A program made the position numbers and the translations under genes. A DNA stretch of 64,000 bases from Vandiemenella viatica (Eukaryota > Arthropoda > Insecta > Orthoptera > Morabidae): NCBI GenBank assembly GCA_031002005.1, contig JARYHS010013630.1, forward strand, positions 235,049,539 through 235,113,538, in the 5' to 3' direction. The stretch's first letter is position 1. Each line of letters opens with the position of its first letter. Positions 1 to 11,869 of the stretch are shown one piece after another. Under the pieces are notes generated by a model that ran no database searches, was not told where the DNA came from, and saw only the letters and a list, made by a program, of their open reading frames with translations.

Positions 1-903
1 AGTCATTAAACCTTCAATATTTCTGTCCTTTAATTCCAAGAAAACTCAATTTTTGCAGGATGCCTGTTAATTCGCGTTCCTGGGTCGTTTCAAGGAGGAT
101 CAGGGTAGCTGTGTGGTAACATTGTTTTCTCTGGTGGCAGGTACGATTCAAACCGCATTGTACAAATGACTTTTCATTCACTTCAAAACGTGTGCTCTGA
201 TTACATTATTCCCACAAATAGCTGCTCGTTAAATGTAGTAACAGGGATGGTCTTAAAGGAAATTAAATTCTAGTTGCCAACTTGCTGTTGTTTCTCCTGC
301 CTTCATTTCTTAATATTTTCTGGTAATTTTTTATTTCAACTGTATTGTATCAAATTTTAAGTTTTTGTAACACGATCGTCACCGTAAGCACTTACTGATC
401 AGAATAGTCCTTAACAGTATTTCCTTATACACTATTTTATAAAAAAGAAAACACTTGTTCCGGAATGCATCCGTAGTAAAAGAAAAAAAGAAGATTTATT
501 ATAGTTTTCGTGAGTTTTATGCAGCTCAAAGCCTAACCATGAGACAAAGATGTTGCTGATCTGTCACGTAACCTTTGATAGGAAGGGTGAATCCTAGTAG
601 CCAACAACGGAAATGAGATGTAGCGACATGTAAAAGAATTTAAAATTACAGCCCTACGTATTATTTTCTTTTGTCACAACAATATTCAAGTTACTTGAAA
701 TCCGTTTACATTTGCTGTTACATTATTTGTAATGTAATTTTTAGGGTACCTATTTGTAGCCGTTTATGGGCGCAACTAGGCTATTATCTTTGTTAATGAT
801 CTTACTTGGTAAGCCCTCGAAAAACTTATAATTCTTTACCACACATTCTCCTCCAGGTTGTGTAATTTTGCGATCACCATTAACATCTACCGTTTTATTT
901 TTG
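1..903. other. AT-rich sequence without recognised feature
   Basis: No coding region, repeat with recognisable ends or RNA gene was seen on either strand. All frames are frequently stopped. Confidence 0.6.
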
Positions 904-1134
904 TTTTTTTACTTACGGCTTTGTGCCTCGTGTACGTCGAGGTCATTAGAGACGGTATGGGATTGGAAATAAGGAATGGAAGGAATTCGGCCATGGCATT
1001 TTTGAAGGAAGCATGACTGCATTTGCCTGGAGTGGTTTGGGGAAACCATGGAAAACCCAAATCTGGATGCCCGGACGGGGATTCGAACCCGCGTCCTTCC
1101 AGAGGCCAGGCTACCGCTCACCCACCAAGCTCGG
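904..1134 (-). repeat. tRNA-derived SINE, family 1
   Basis: Read on the minus strand, a tRNA-like head (box A-like GGTGAGCGGTAGCC, box B GGTTCGAATCC) is followed by a body with the diagnostic TTCCATGGTTTCC and CACTCCAGGC motifs, the GAATTCC and 'gacctcgacg' segments, and a short A-rich tail at the low-coordinate end. The same consensus recurs about ten times in the window on both strands. It is Pol III-type non-coding repeat. The head abuts an (AT)n microsatellite. Confidence 0.85.
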
Positions 1135-1225
1135 TATATATATATATATATATAGTTTGGGAGAAAATCAAGACTGCAAGACATAAATATAGATATATAC
1201 ATAGTTTGGGAGAAAATCATGACTG

Positions 1226-1277
<52 letters not shown>
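1135..1277. repeat. (AT)n microsatellites with a repeated 27-bp unit
   Basis: Alternating TA tracts at 1135-1154 and about 1229-1276 enclose two near-identical copies of a unit beginning TAGTTTGGGAGAAAATCA (1154-1180 and 1202-1228). A third, decayed copy follows the last AT tract (TTTGGAGAAAATTGCAATG). Simple-sequence expansion copied the unit along with the AT tract. The long reading frames across it (poly IYIYIY) are artefacts. Confidence 0.8.
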
Positions 1278-1280
<3 letters not shown>

Positions 1281-1309
1281 GAGAAAATTGCAATGAAGAT
1301 TCCTGAACT

Positions 1310-1488
1310 GCGGACAAAGAGGGGGAAATAATTCGGACATGGCAATTTGGAGGAACCATCCCCATTTTTGTGTGGAGTGATTTCGGGAAACTATGGAAAA
1401 CCGAAATCTGGACCACCGGACGGGGATTCGAACCCTCGTACTCCTCAATACTAGGCCAGATGATTACCGCTAACCCACCACGTTCGTT
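1310..1488 (-). repeat. tRNA-derived SINE, family 1, diverged copy
   Basis: Same family as 904-1134 and same orientation: box B complement GGGGATTCGAACCC, then the CCATGGTTTT-type body (here as ATGGAAAACC on plus). The 3' half is shortened. Its head lies about 25 bp from the truncated 3' end of the mariner element, so one of the two was probably cut by the other. Confidence 0.75.
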
Positions 1489-1512
1489 AATAAAGTCGAA
1501 TTTTTCCATTTA

Positions 1513-2690
1513 TAATTTTTATATGCCTTCTTCATAGTAGTTTGCCGCCTGTGTATTCAACCATGTGATAACATGTTCTTTCAGCTCGTCATCATCGTTG
1601 AAGTGTTGACGACCAAGGACAGATTTTAGGCGTAAGAAGACATGAAAGTCGCTAGGAGCGATGTCCGGGCCGTACGGAGGATGATCAAACACGTCCCAGT
1701 GAAATTCCCATAAGAGTTGTTTGGTCACATTCGCCGTGTGAGGTCGGGCATTATCGTGGAAAAAAACACCTTTTGACAGTAATCCTTGGCGTTTGTTTTG
1801 TATTGCGTGGCGCAATTTCTTAATGATCTCGCAGTAACCATGTGTATTGATTATTTGGCCTCATGGTATGAAATCAATCAGCAAAATTCATTTTCTGTCC
1901 CAAAAAAACGGTGCACATGACTTTTCGAGGTGTCAAGATTTGCTTAGGCTTAACCTTCATCGGGGATGAAGTATGTCTCCATTCCATTGATTGCCGTTTT
2001 AAATCAGGGATGTCGGACGATACCAAAGTTTCATCCCCCGTGACTATCCGAGAAAGAAAACCATCGCCTTCTTCATTGTAGCGTGTCAAAAACTGAATTG
2101 CACTGCCCATCAGTTGTTTTTTGAGTTGTTCAGTAAGAATTTTGGGTACTCAACGTTAGCAAAGTTTTCGAAATATCAATTTTTCAGTAACAATTTCATT
2201 AGTTAGTGATCGTGAGATTTGCAAAACTTCCATAGCAAGGGCACTAAGTGTAAACTTACGGTTGTTCTTAATCTTCTCTTCAATTGTGTGAACCAGTTCA
2301 TCAGTAACCACAAACGGGCGTCCTCTTCGATCTTCATCGTGCACTTGATCACGTCCTTCATTGAACAGTCTTACCCATCTTCTAACCATTGAATCACTCA
2401 TAGCATTTTGTCCGTAAACTTCGCAGATTTGCCGATGAATTTCCTCTGGCTTAACTTTCTTTGCATTTAGAAAACGAATCACAGATCTGATTTCACACGC
2501 GGCGGCATTTTCAAATTACGGCTGACATTATAAAGAAGCACTACAAAGCACACGTCGGCAGCAGCAATCTGGAAATGGCGTACATGTATTTTCCTCGAGT
2601 GAGAGTAACTGTCACGCATGCTCGGAACTGCGATCGTAGAGCTACCCCGGATAGAAATAGAAACGGAACTTGCTTTTTGGACGACCCTCG
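1513..2690 (-). mobile_element. mariner (Tc1/mariner, DD34D) element, 3' truncated
   Basis: A 5' terminal inverted repeat lies at 2664-2690 (minus strand CGAGGGTCGTCCAAAAAGC and onward), followed on the outside by TA at 2691-2692, the usual mariner target. The transposase remnant fills the interior. The opposite repeat is not seen: homology stops just after the C-terminal EEGI motif near 1513 and is followed by a SINE. The element is therefore truncated and non-autonomous. Confidence 0.9.
1519..2482 (-). pseudogene. mariner transposase, inactivated
   Basis: Cut-and-paste transposase. From the ATG at 2482 the N-terminal helix-turn-helix region reads MIRFLNAKKVKPEEIHRQIC, then VRRWVRLFNEGR. 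Two in-frame stops follow FRKLC (where family members have A and W of the ARWVPK motif). The reading continues with FLTRYNEEGDGFLSRIVTGDET (first catalytic D), RQSMEWRH and KVMCTVFLG. A frameshift and a stop come after NFAD. The C-terminal part holds HDNARPH (second catalytic D) and HPPYGPDIAPSD (third D of DD34D), ending LKEHVITWLNTQAANYYEEGI. Length and order match a normal transposase of about 345 aa, but it cannot be translated whole. The catalytic residues survive, so decay is by frame damage. Confidence 0.93.
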
Positions 2691-2692
2691 TA

Positions 2693-3860
2693 CATATGTT
2701 ACCACTAAAGTGCAGAAATAAGTTATTCCGCATATTATCTAGGTAATGTGCAGATTGACTAGGGTAATCTGTTAAAGTGCCGAAATGGTTTCATTTCTCA
2801 AATATTTCTGAAATTACCTAGGTAATTTTCAAATTACCTAGATGATCTGCACTTTATCTACTAGGTACTCGTTCAAGTGGAAATAAGACCTTTGTTGGAA
2901 CGACAACAACGTTTCTGTACTCTTAAATCTACATAATATTATTTATATATTTATCGATATTTAAAGAATCAATTTAAAGCCATCAAACTATAAATAAATT
3001 AGTTGATAGAATCAATCATCAATCAATTAAAAAGTGTAGGCCTGATTCAAAGAATCAAACGGTTGGAAATATTACTGCAACTAAGAAAACGAATTTGTAA
3101 AACATATGATAAAATTGTTCCTACTTATTACTGCTGCCTAAAGACTGGTGACACTTTGAATTACGTAGCAATTGGTTTTGCTACAAACACACCTATTTGT
3201 GGTACATTTTGATTTGTAGTCACATTTTCTAAAACTCTGCCCATTTCCAAGGTACTATTACATTTCCTGTTTAAGTAAAGATATTTCTACAGCAGGGACA
3301 TCTTATTTCGTTAAAAATTCCCCTTTGCAAATACTGAAATCAGATTTTGCATACAATTGTTAAAAAATCCAGTTTTATCACCAGGTTTATAAAAGACGTC
3401 CTCTGTTTCACTAAGAACTACAGATAAAATCGTGCGGCCATCAGTTTTTTCTCTGTCTACTTCGGGTACTATAATTCTCGCAGTGACACCTTCATCGACA
3501 TTTGGTTACTTTGCATTAGAAACTGCTAACACTTTCTTTGCTTGCTTTTCTACATTCTTACCACACCCTGCTTCTTTAGGATCTAATTTCACCAAAAATT
3601 ACGAGAACCAACACGATTTACACTAGTGGGCACTTCATGCTGCTTTTATTTTGTAATCACATTATTAGGGTAATGAAATGAAAGAAACAAACTTCTGAAT
3701 TTAAGTATACTGGTATAGGGAAGTCATTAATGTGTACATTACTTAGGAAAACTGCGGAAAACTTAGTGATGCCGCACGTTAACGGATAAAATCAGTTAAT
3801 CTCCTGATTAGCTGGATAATGTGCGCATTAACGGCTTTCGAACTTACGCGGTAACATATA
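2693..3860 (-). mobile_element. Remnant of a DNA transposon with KRBA2-like integrase (IS3EU-type?)
   Basis: A decayed integrase C-terminus (3121-3590) is flanked by two clusters of related palindromic motifs. The left cluster (2735-2865) has CTAGGTAATGTGCAGATT and AATTACCTAGATGATCTGC. The right cluster (3730-3830) has TTAATGTGTACATTA, AATCAGTTAATCTCCTGATT and TAATGTGCGCATTA. Such clusters look like subterminal repeats of a DNA transposon. The exact ends and a target duplication were not found. The mariner inserted at its left margin. The superfamily name is inference from the KRBA2-like protein. Confidence 0.55.
3121..3590 (-). pseudogene. KRBA2/SCAND3-like transposon integrase, C-terminal remnant
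   Basis: The minus-strand translation contains VDEGVTARIIVPEVDREKTD followed by GRTILSVVLSETEDVFYKPG. This is the beta-rich domain downstream of the integrase core in 'KRAB-A domain-containing protein 2-like' transposon proteins. A cysteine-rich tail follows: CDYKSKCTTNRCVCSKTNC, then after a frameshift NSKCHQSLGSSNK and a stop at 3121. The order and Cys spacing (C-x3-KC-x4-RC-x-C ... CH-S) match the family. Upstream of about 3590 the catalytic core is gone, and at least two frameshifts and several stops break the rest. It is a fossil of a cut-and-paste element, not a host gene. Confidence 0.72.
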
Positions 3861-3939
3861 TATTTGGGCCTAATTTACTAGGCTTCATATTCACGCGTTA
3901 CGAATTGTGAGTTTCTTGAGCGCGTGACACGGTTGTATT

Positions 3940-4450
3940 GTTAATAAGCCGCTATCCGCGAGCAGCGACTCTGTTGCTCCATCGGCGGCCCGCAGCACAC
4001 GCAGGCGGCAGGGAGCGGCGCAGCGGCCCGCAGCAGTAATTAATGCATATCGCAGAGGCTCGCGGCGGCCGCCCTACATTATTCCAGGCCCGGGCGGGCA
4101 CAGTAAACAGGCCCCCAGCCCAGACTCGTATTTCAGCGACAACGTTTCGCGCCCGCCCGCCCTTTGTAAGTCGCCGCCACGCGCCCTAATTCAAAAGGAA
4201 GACGAAAAAGAAAAGAGGGAACTAGACAAATATATATAATGCATGGCGACAGGCCGCCGCGCCATTCTGTTCCCTCTTGTTTACGTGGAATTAAATCTGG
4301 CTGTCTTCAGTCTTGCCGCAGAGGCTTTGTTTTATAGCAGTCAGCTGGCGGCGTTGTGCCGCGGACGCATTATTAATTTCGCGAGTTAGACGAGCGAATC
4401 TCCCACCCGTCCCCGATCAGTCGCTTCCTAACGTCTGGATCTCAGTGGAC
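3940..4450. promoter_or_regulatory. CpG-rich island
   Basis: A sharply bounded GC- and CpG-rich stretch in otherwise AT-rich DNA, with many GCGGC/GGCCGC runs, CGCCCGCCCGCCC and internal AT-rich motifs such as TAATTAATGCATAT (homeodomain/POU-like). It holds a short plus ORF of 48 codons (4243-4389, MATGRRAILFPLVYVEL...), ten bases after TATATATAAT. The ORF resembles nothing I know and may be chance. No repeat-family hallmark was seen. A promoter, first exon or enhancer of a neighbouring gene is possible; this is inference from composition. Confidence 0.4.
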
Positions 4451-6015
4451 TTCTTTGTTGTGTTCCCTGCTGGTGACATGCACTAGCTTGGATGGTTCAG
4501 TCCTACGTGAATAATGTGCGTCAGCTTAGACGGAAAAACTGAAGAACACAAAATCCCTGAAGATGATAGCTGATGGAAATATCTCTGAATGGTAATTACA
4601 CCGTGTTTGACTGCTGAAGAAATAAAGGATTCGATGATTTTTTTAGTCCATTCGTCAGAATTTTTAGGGGAAAAGTAAATATTAGAAATCAGACTTCAAA
4701 CACTGAAGCAGATGCTGGAAATACAATGTAGGCGCAATATTAGACTAAAGACATCATAATAAGGATGCTTGTTTACACTTTTCCAAGTAGACTCAAACTG
4801 AGACCAAGTATTGTGCAGATATTTCTTAGTGAGTAAATATTACTGATAACAAGAACTGTGGAGCGTGTGGCTGTTAACGTGAAGCATCATACAACGCAAG
4901 CATAATTACTTATTTGAGAAATGTTAACGGAATATGCAAATTCAAATTCAAATTGGAGAAATTATGGGACCAATAAACTAAATAACTGGACGAGTGCGCA
5001 GTTAGGGTTCGATATTTTAATGATAAAACACACATGTAGCATGTGTCAGTATAGATAGATGGTAGTAGCATAGTACCTGAATCATGCTTGAAACATTTTA
5101 AAGCTAGGCAGTGGACTTCGTCTCACAGCTCTAGAAGGCCGTGCACCGTTGCCGGGCATGCCACTAATGCTATTGTTCAATTTAATATTTATTGCAGAAA
5201 CTTTGGAGCGTTTTAAATTAATCTATGTTTGCATAAGGCAAAGTGAACAAGCTTTTAGTTATTTTGCTAAAGTTTACCAAGTAGATTGGATAAAAGTATT
5301 TTTAGTATTAGTATTTAAACGTAGATTGCAATCGATAATGGGGATAAATTTTAAGATCTTAGACAATACTGTTTTTGAGTTAGCTGCGGTAGCATAAATG
5401 GCCCATAACTGATACCTTTGACGGTTACCCAGTTAAAAAATAAAAAAAATATTAGTACTAGTTGTAAACATCGACACGCTTGGAAGGATTTTTTATGTTT
5501 TTATTTTCATACGCTTTCTATTTTTATGTCTTAACATATTTTACAAAATTTTGAATATGATATTCGGTTTTAGGCCAAGGAAATACATGTCCATATTTTA
5601 CGTCACCAGCTTATTCCTTTTAAGTGCTAAAGGAAAATCAGCGGAACTTCAGTAATAAGACTTTGTTTCCGTCGATTACGCAACACTAAAAAGCAGAGTA
5701 TAATTTGCGGCTAAGATCTGCCCTAAAATATCCAGTGCAATATAGTACACGGAGCTTATAAGTTGTGACTGTCACATGTGTAGTAACTTCCTAAAAACTA
5801 CGAACCAAACATCTTGTTGGATTCCCAAAAATACATGTAAGACATTTTTGGAGTTATATCGTGAATCAACGATGAGGTATGAGCATTAAAACCATTAGTT
5901 TATTTAATTTAGGAGGACGAAATGGGGATTAGCTTCGTCATATTTTTCAAAAAGAGTTAGAAAGTTTTGATGCTAATTGTATTCACAACGACCTGCTTGC
6001 AGGCTTGAGCAAGTT
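4451..6015. other. AT-rich sequence without recognised feature
   Basis: No recognisable gene or repeat ends. The 82-codon plus frame at 5149-5397 has no family resemblance and is treated as chance. Confidence 0.5.
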
Positions 6016-6784
6016 TATCGATGCATCCTAATATCGATATTTCTCAAACATAATTGATATTTATCGTCATTATTTTTATTCTCGACATATCAAAAATCGA
6101 TATTTTATTTGGAGTATCAATTTTAAGTACCAATTCGATATTTTTGATCGAACATAGATCAGAATCAAATTTCATGTGTTGTATATAAATTGGATAAATG
6201 TAGGTATGATCTGAATGCGTTTTTAAAAAGTGAATTCGTCGTAATTTAATAGTTTTTCATCATTGGCTAACAAGTCGAAAAAGATGTTAAATTTTAACAC
6301 GTTTACGTTAACGTCAACGTCATTTTTTGACATCATATTTAAATGTTAACGTTTATACAATTTTTAATCAAATTGAATATTATTGATTAAGCATCTGTGT
6401 TGCGAAGTTTAGCGTTGACATAAATGTACAACTTCTGGTTTTTTTTTATGGTGATGAATGGATGCGTTGACGTAGTATCTTATATGCCAAGCCTTGTCTG
6501 TGTGGTCCGAAAGCGTGGCTTTTGCAATTAACTTGGCAGCAGCGGACAACAGTAGTAGATTGACGGGTCAATATTTAAAACAGAGAGCTCTATTGATGTC
6601 TATATCAGACGAATACTGGTTTGATTGATTGTAAAAATAGATCAATTAATAAAAATTTCCACGTGTGTCTTTAATTTTCCGAATTTTCTCAAATATTTTG
6701 GGATTATTTTTAGGCTTTAGGCAAAAAATATCGATATATTGACATATCGATATTTTTCTCTGGATACCGCTTTATGCATCGATA
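6016..6784. mobile_element. Non-autonomous element with ATCGATA-rich inverted ends
   Basis: TATCGATGCAT at 6016-6026 is mirrored by ATGCATCGATA at 6774-6784. Both ends carry clusters of ATCGATAT (6030-6140 on the left, 6727-6765 on the right). Between them is about 0.77 kb of AT-rich DNA with GTTAACGTNAACGT-type repeats (6295-6355) and no coding capacity. Short terminal repeats with dense subterminal motifs are typical of non-autonomous hAT-like elements. No unambiguous target duplication was found, so the class is uncertain. Confidence 0.5.
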
Positions 6785-7840
6785 CGATAAATTTTCTTTC
6801 GATAGTTAATTGACTGGGTTATCAAAAGTTAGCTAGATAACACCTTGTTAACGATGCATTAAATCAATGAATGCTGACATAAAAATATTTATTAATAGCA
6901 AAGGACAAATTTGAAGTGTCAGAATAAGATAAGATGACAGATACTTCTTTATATCCGTGTGTAATTGTCCGATGAGTGTGGATTCATTCGCCGTTCCGTA
7001 AACAAATTATAGTAAGGTATTTGCATTATTGTATTTATCATTTAGACCGGAAAAAATGAACACCTACATTATTCTTTAAGCACAAAATATCTATTTAAAA
7101 TCTGTGATCGTGGTGAATGTTACACAGATAATGTATCCTCCTCATGATAACAAAGCTGAAAGACCAATAGTGGAAACTATGAATATTATGAACCGTTGCA
7201 TTACTGATCGACCTTAGTTTTAGACTAGGGAAAGTAATTGTACTAACATGAATCATATTCCACAAGCTACAATCCGATTGACACTGTGACATGTGGTCAT
7301 TCCCTGGTGCACCATTTTGTTTTATAAATTAAGAAATTATTATTTTCTATACTTGAAATAATTATGGTAAAGAAATAACTAATGATTTGTGTACATTTTT
7401 TGTAAAATTTGTAGTAACGAGTATTCCACAGAGGATATTGTAATATACAATAAGCGGGTGAACCGTGGGTGAGCAGAAAACGGGAGGGGGGATTTATAAT
7501 TAAATCCTGAAAAATGAAAAATACATATAATAATGATGCTAAAAGGGGATCTAATAGGTTACTAACTAGAACCATGAATTTCAGACACAAAATAAAACCT
7601 CATTTATTGAGTCTTATGGCCTTACAAGGTCGGGTAGTAATTAACGTTACGTTAAACACAATTAGATCAGCAAAAACAAGCAATACCCGACGTTTACAAT
7701 TCGCCGGAGTAAGCAAACAAAACTGAATGAAATATCTCAAACAAGTAATAAAAACAGCAAAGTTAACATTGAAATCACATGGCAACGCAGGCCATCAAAT
7801 TGAAGCTAACAATTTACTGTACAAAGGAAAATCCCAGGGG
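6785..7840. other. AT-rich sequence without recognised feature
   Basis: Short overlapping frames on both strands (7095-7785) have no recognisable family and no codon-like composition. I see nothing supportable here. Confidence 0.5.
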
Positions 7841-8850
7841 GCGCCGTATAAAGTGAATGAAAAGCATCAAAATTGAAATAACAAACAGCAAGATGCTTAA
7901 AAAAAATTGAATTGAAATATAAATCCAGCTAGCTCAGAATTTAAGTGGCGGGAGCAGAGTCTTAACCCAGGCGTCGCTTAAGGGCACATAAGTCTGTTAA
8001 AATCCACTGGATAGTGACCGTCGTTTCTGGTACATTACCATAGTATCATCGCCGTGATGGTGAGTGACAAACACAATGCCACTGCAGCAATGGAAGCTAA
8101 ATAAGCGGCTACGACCGCGTTATTAGCATAACTTCCGAATAATGGCAAGCACGCCACTCAACATCTCGCTTTCCCAAAGCAAGAAATGATCAACCACAAT
8201 GATCATCAGAGAGCGTGCCGGCTAGCACGTCTGTTCATCAGCTCGACTTGGACCCAAGTCACGTCTGCTCATCAGCTCGTCTTGGACAGAAGTGTTCTCA
8301 AAAATGGCTCCTTCCTCTTCCTCGGCTAGTTGCTCGCCACATGCATTAGTATTGTAGCCCCCAATAAATGTTCAGGATTGGCTAGCTACACATTTCCGTC
8401 GTCACGTGTTTAATATCACGCGTCGCATTCGCTGACTCCTTCGCGCGTTTCCTACTTGGCCTTCGGGATAGCGGCAAGGTGGGGTAGTTCGTTGACCGAA
8501 TTCCAACGGGACTCAAGCCGGGCTGGCCCGGCGTCACCTTGTCGCCTCGCCTGCTCCATTGTTCCACCCTCAACGGTCGAAATGGCAGTCTCTAGCCTTC
8601 AATATTTAAGCGTTCTGAGCCATGCGTTTACAGAAAAATTAATTTATAATAAACTATACCTTTGGCCGCCCTGGTTTTAAACATACATTTAACCTATCCA
8701 GACAACCCTCATTATTTACAATTAATTTACACGTTCCAAGATTAAATAATTAATCAACTTGAATATAATAAAAAGAAAAAAAAAAGAAATATGAATATAA
8801 TTAATAATGATTTGATTATATTCATTGTGGGTGACGCTGTCACACCACAA
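7841..8850. repeat. Unclassified GC-richer block, LTR-like at one end
   Basis: Composition changes here relative to both flanks. Read on the minus strand from 8850 the block starts TGTGGTGTGACAGCGTCACC, a TG start with a small dyad as in many LTRs. Near the far end, at about 7840, it has GGCGCCCCCTGG, loosely like a primer-binding site. A matching CA end and a target duplication were not found. A solo LTR is one possibility; an ordinary GC-rich spacer is another. No coding region is supportable inside. Confidence 0.3.
8226..8293. repeat. 34-bp direct tandem duplication
   Basis: Two adjacent 34-bp units, 8226-8259 and 8260-8293, both start CACGTCTG and share TCATCAGCTCG and CTTGGAC. They differ at only a few positions. 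Confidence 0.85.
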
Positions 8851-11800
8851 TATATATATTATATATCGTTGGACTTTTATAAATGTCTTAGTTTTTTTAA
8901 TTAGTATTAGTATCTTTGATTGTTTGGTTGTTAAAAAATAGAAAGGAAAAAAAAAAGATTGTTAACTAAAATTTAATGTGTGAATTTGTAATAATTGTTA
9001 TTGAATTGAACTTTAGATATGATTAAAAAAGAATTGCTACAAGGTATATTCACCTGGTGTATTAATTTAAAATTAACGAGGAGGTTACAACACGATGACC
9101 GGAAAATAATAGTAACAGAAACACAATGCGCTACATACGCTAGTATTGCAGATGGAAATCAATGAAACAGGAATGTTAAAAATTTATGAACTATTATGCA
9201 ACAAAAACGTCTTTGAATGTATATAGCATATTAACGGCGTATTCCAACTTCGGGTGAAATTTAATACGTGTGTCTTGGGTAGAAAAATTGGTGATGGGCA
9301 TCAGCATCTCTCCAACCCTGAACATGGTGAAAATTATGATGCCATCAGGACTCGAACGGCATACTCTTGAAGAATACAAGGCTTATTTTGTGTACGCCAG
9401 CTCGATCATGAAGTGGAACTTCTTCTACAGTATATCAAAAATGGTTAGTCTCGTATCAAAACCCACAGCATTAGAGTGCCTCTACATTTACCTACCAAAG
9501 ACTAACTATATTTAAGAGTTTACAGTCTTCTGTAAAATTAGTTCTTTTAGTCTAAGGAGATGGAAGATAAAATTGTTACGCACATGTAAATTTAGTGCAT
9601 ACAAATTCATCGCTGAATGACATTACATGGAATTTGCTATCTTGTACCGTCGAATGTGATGAGAAGTTTCTTATCATTGAGCTACCCTAATTTGCAACTA
9701 TGAACGATAATACCTATTTGCGTGTCACAAAGTATTTAATTTTAATGAATATAGTAGTTTCCTTCAGATGAAATTAAATTTATTTACAATACTCATTGCC
9801 ATACAGCAGTTTAGTTTAATAAAGTAAATAGTTCTTACAAGCACTACACAATAATTAGTTAATAATTGTAGTGCTGTGATTTATTGAGGTAATAAATAGG
9901 CTTGTTGGTTTATACAAGAATGAAACGGTGTATTATTTCCTGTGCGTTTTGATGATCTCGCAGCTTTCCTATATAGTAAAGCCATAAAATGGGAGCAGTA
10001 TTTTAACTGTGCCGGTCAGCATGCAGAAAACCGCTGGGAATCTGAATTTATGTTTCATCTTTATTCTACGACCATTTTGTTCCAGTAATTTCGCTGGTTT
10101 ACGTGTTTAGTACGCTGGTAGGATGAAACATTTCTGATTAACGTCAGATATGTATAAACATAAATGCAAATGCCTTATTTCAAGGTTTCAATAGAGTGTG
10201 AAATATCAAGCATCAAGGTCTGTGTTTTACACGGAACACGCAACAGCAGCAATGCTATTTACATTTTACCACTCAGTTTAGTTTATCCATTACATGCACG
10301 TGCAGTTTTTGCGTATACCGGTCGTGTTTGATACTGCTGAAGTGGATATATTAGTGAGGCCACTAAATGAATGGCGGCAGTTAAAGCACTGATTTCATAC
10401 TTCCATTACGGGACTACACACTCAGTCAGACCGTGGCATTGTTTTAATGCCTGCGGTCAAACGTGTTCAATTATTGACTATGCAGGTTTGGCAGAACGCG
10501 CTGCAAAACTCGTGTTAGCGTTTGCTGGTAATGTACTGTTGGTAAGCGTATATTGTTCGCATTCTATGTGGAAATACGCTTCTATGTAGGAAATAATAAT
10601 TATTGCTCATTGTACACTGAATTTCGTAACCCAGCGCTTAAATATAAAAAAGAAGTAGTAATTGTAAAAAGTTCATGACAGACTCCTAGTGATGTTTGCT
10701 GTTTTTTATAGGGTTATTGCAAAGAACTAGTTTTAATTTTTATTTCGCCCTTCCCCTCCCTTCGTAAATAATTTTCAACGGTTTACACCTATGAATTTAA
10801 AGCTTCAGTTCTATTAAAAATTTATATACCATAATTTTATTTATCCCATTTTTAAGTTGCTATTAACTTTCCAGTTTTGAGCAAAGCGTTATTGTTGTTC
10901 CATTTGTTTTCTTATATTGTTGAAAGGTTAAATTAGTAATTCTATTTATATACCGAATTCTGAAACAAAGACTATTTTTCAGTCTATATGACTTTTGTTG
11001 CGATGAGAGTTGAACTGAATCTCTGGTCTCTCAACAATAGCAGTTGTCATTTGTATATTTAAAAGAGTTTTTGACTTCATACATATAAATTTTTAAGTCT
11101 ATCACTGTGTTACCACATCGTGTAATACCTACCGGACCAATTTAGTTTAAATCTGCGTTATATCTTACCGCTCTACATGACATGAGGATGGAGGAAGAAA
11201 TAATAATTTGTTCGTAACCAAAACAAATAGGCGTCGCAGATCACGTTGCATCTAAGATGCAGAAATCTTTCTTAATCCTAGAAGTTATACATCAAAGATC
11301 ACACAACAAGACAGATAAACGCACCACTCTTTCGATTCCGTTAATATGATTTTTGACTAACAAAAAGAAGTTAGCCAAACCACTAAATCAACAACTAGGA
11401 CTCCACTAAATGTTAAAATGTGTAAAAAAAAAATGAAAATCAGCCTATTAAATGAGTGGACACGAAGATAATTACAGTACATCACACATCACACATAAAT
11501 TCCTAACTTAATTTTATGCTGTTTATCTGTTCTTATAACGGATTACGTGTTATTTTCTTTTTTGGGAGTTAGTAAACTAGAAAATGTTTCAGTATGCCAT
11601 GTTTAAAAATATATAATTTATAGCCTGCAACCAAACTGAGATATTTACTTCATTTGTAGTATCTGCAAATGTTAACTACAGTTAAGTGGTTCACTGGTTA
11701 ACGATTTACTCCAAATATTGGATTCTGTTTTGTATTTAATTAATTATTTCTGCCTTTATAAAAACCATTCGCATATATATTAACTCAATCTACCATTTAT

Positions 11801-11869
11801 CTGGGTGGTTGTATTCCAAAGTACAACAGACGAACACATGTAGGAAGTCTAATGTTTGTATCCATAAAT
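8851..11869. other. AT-rich sequence, possible tRNA-like fragment near 9330
   Basis: No gene recognised. On the minus strand around 9395-9290 there is a box B-like GTTCGAGTCC with ATTTTCACC downstream, which may be a decayed piece of an unrelated SINE. Too little remains to classify. ORFs at 9270-9515 and 10371-10589 have no recognisable similarity. Confidence 0.4.

Noticed and set aside
909..1509. Overlapping ORFs of 102-179 codons
   Set aside because: They cross SINEs and the (AT)n tracts (poly IY/YI) and have no protein-family resemblance.
4243..4389. 48-codon ORF just after TATATATAAT as a small gene
   Set aside because: TATA-like text only ten bases before ATG leaves no room for a start site and leader. 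No similarity recognised; kept only as a note in the CpG island.
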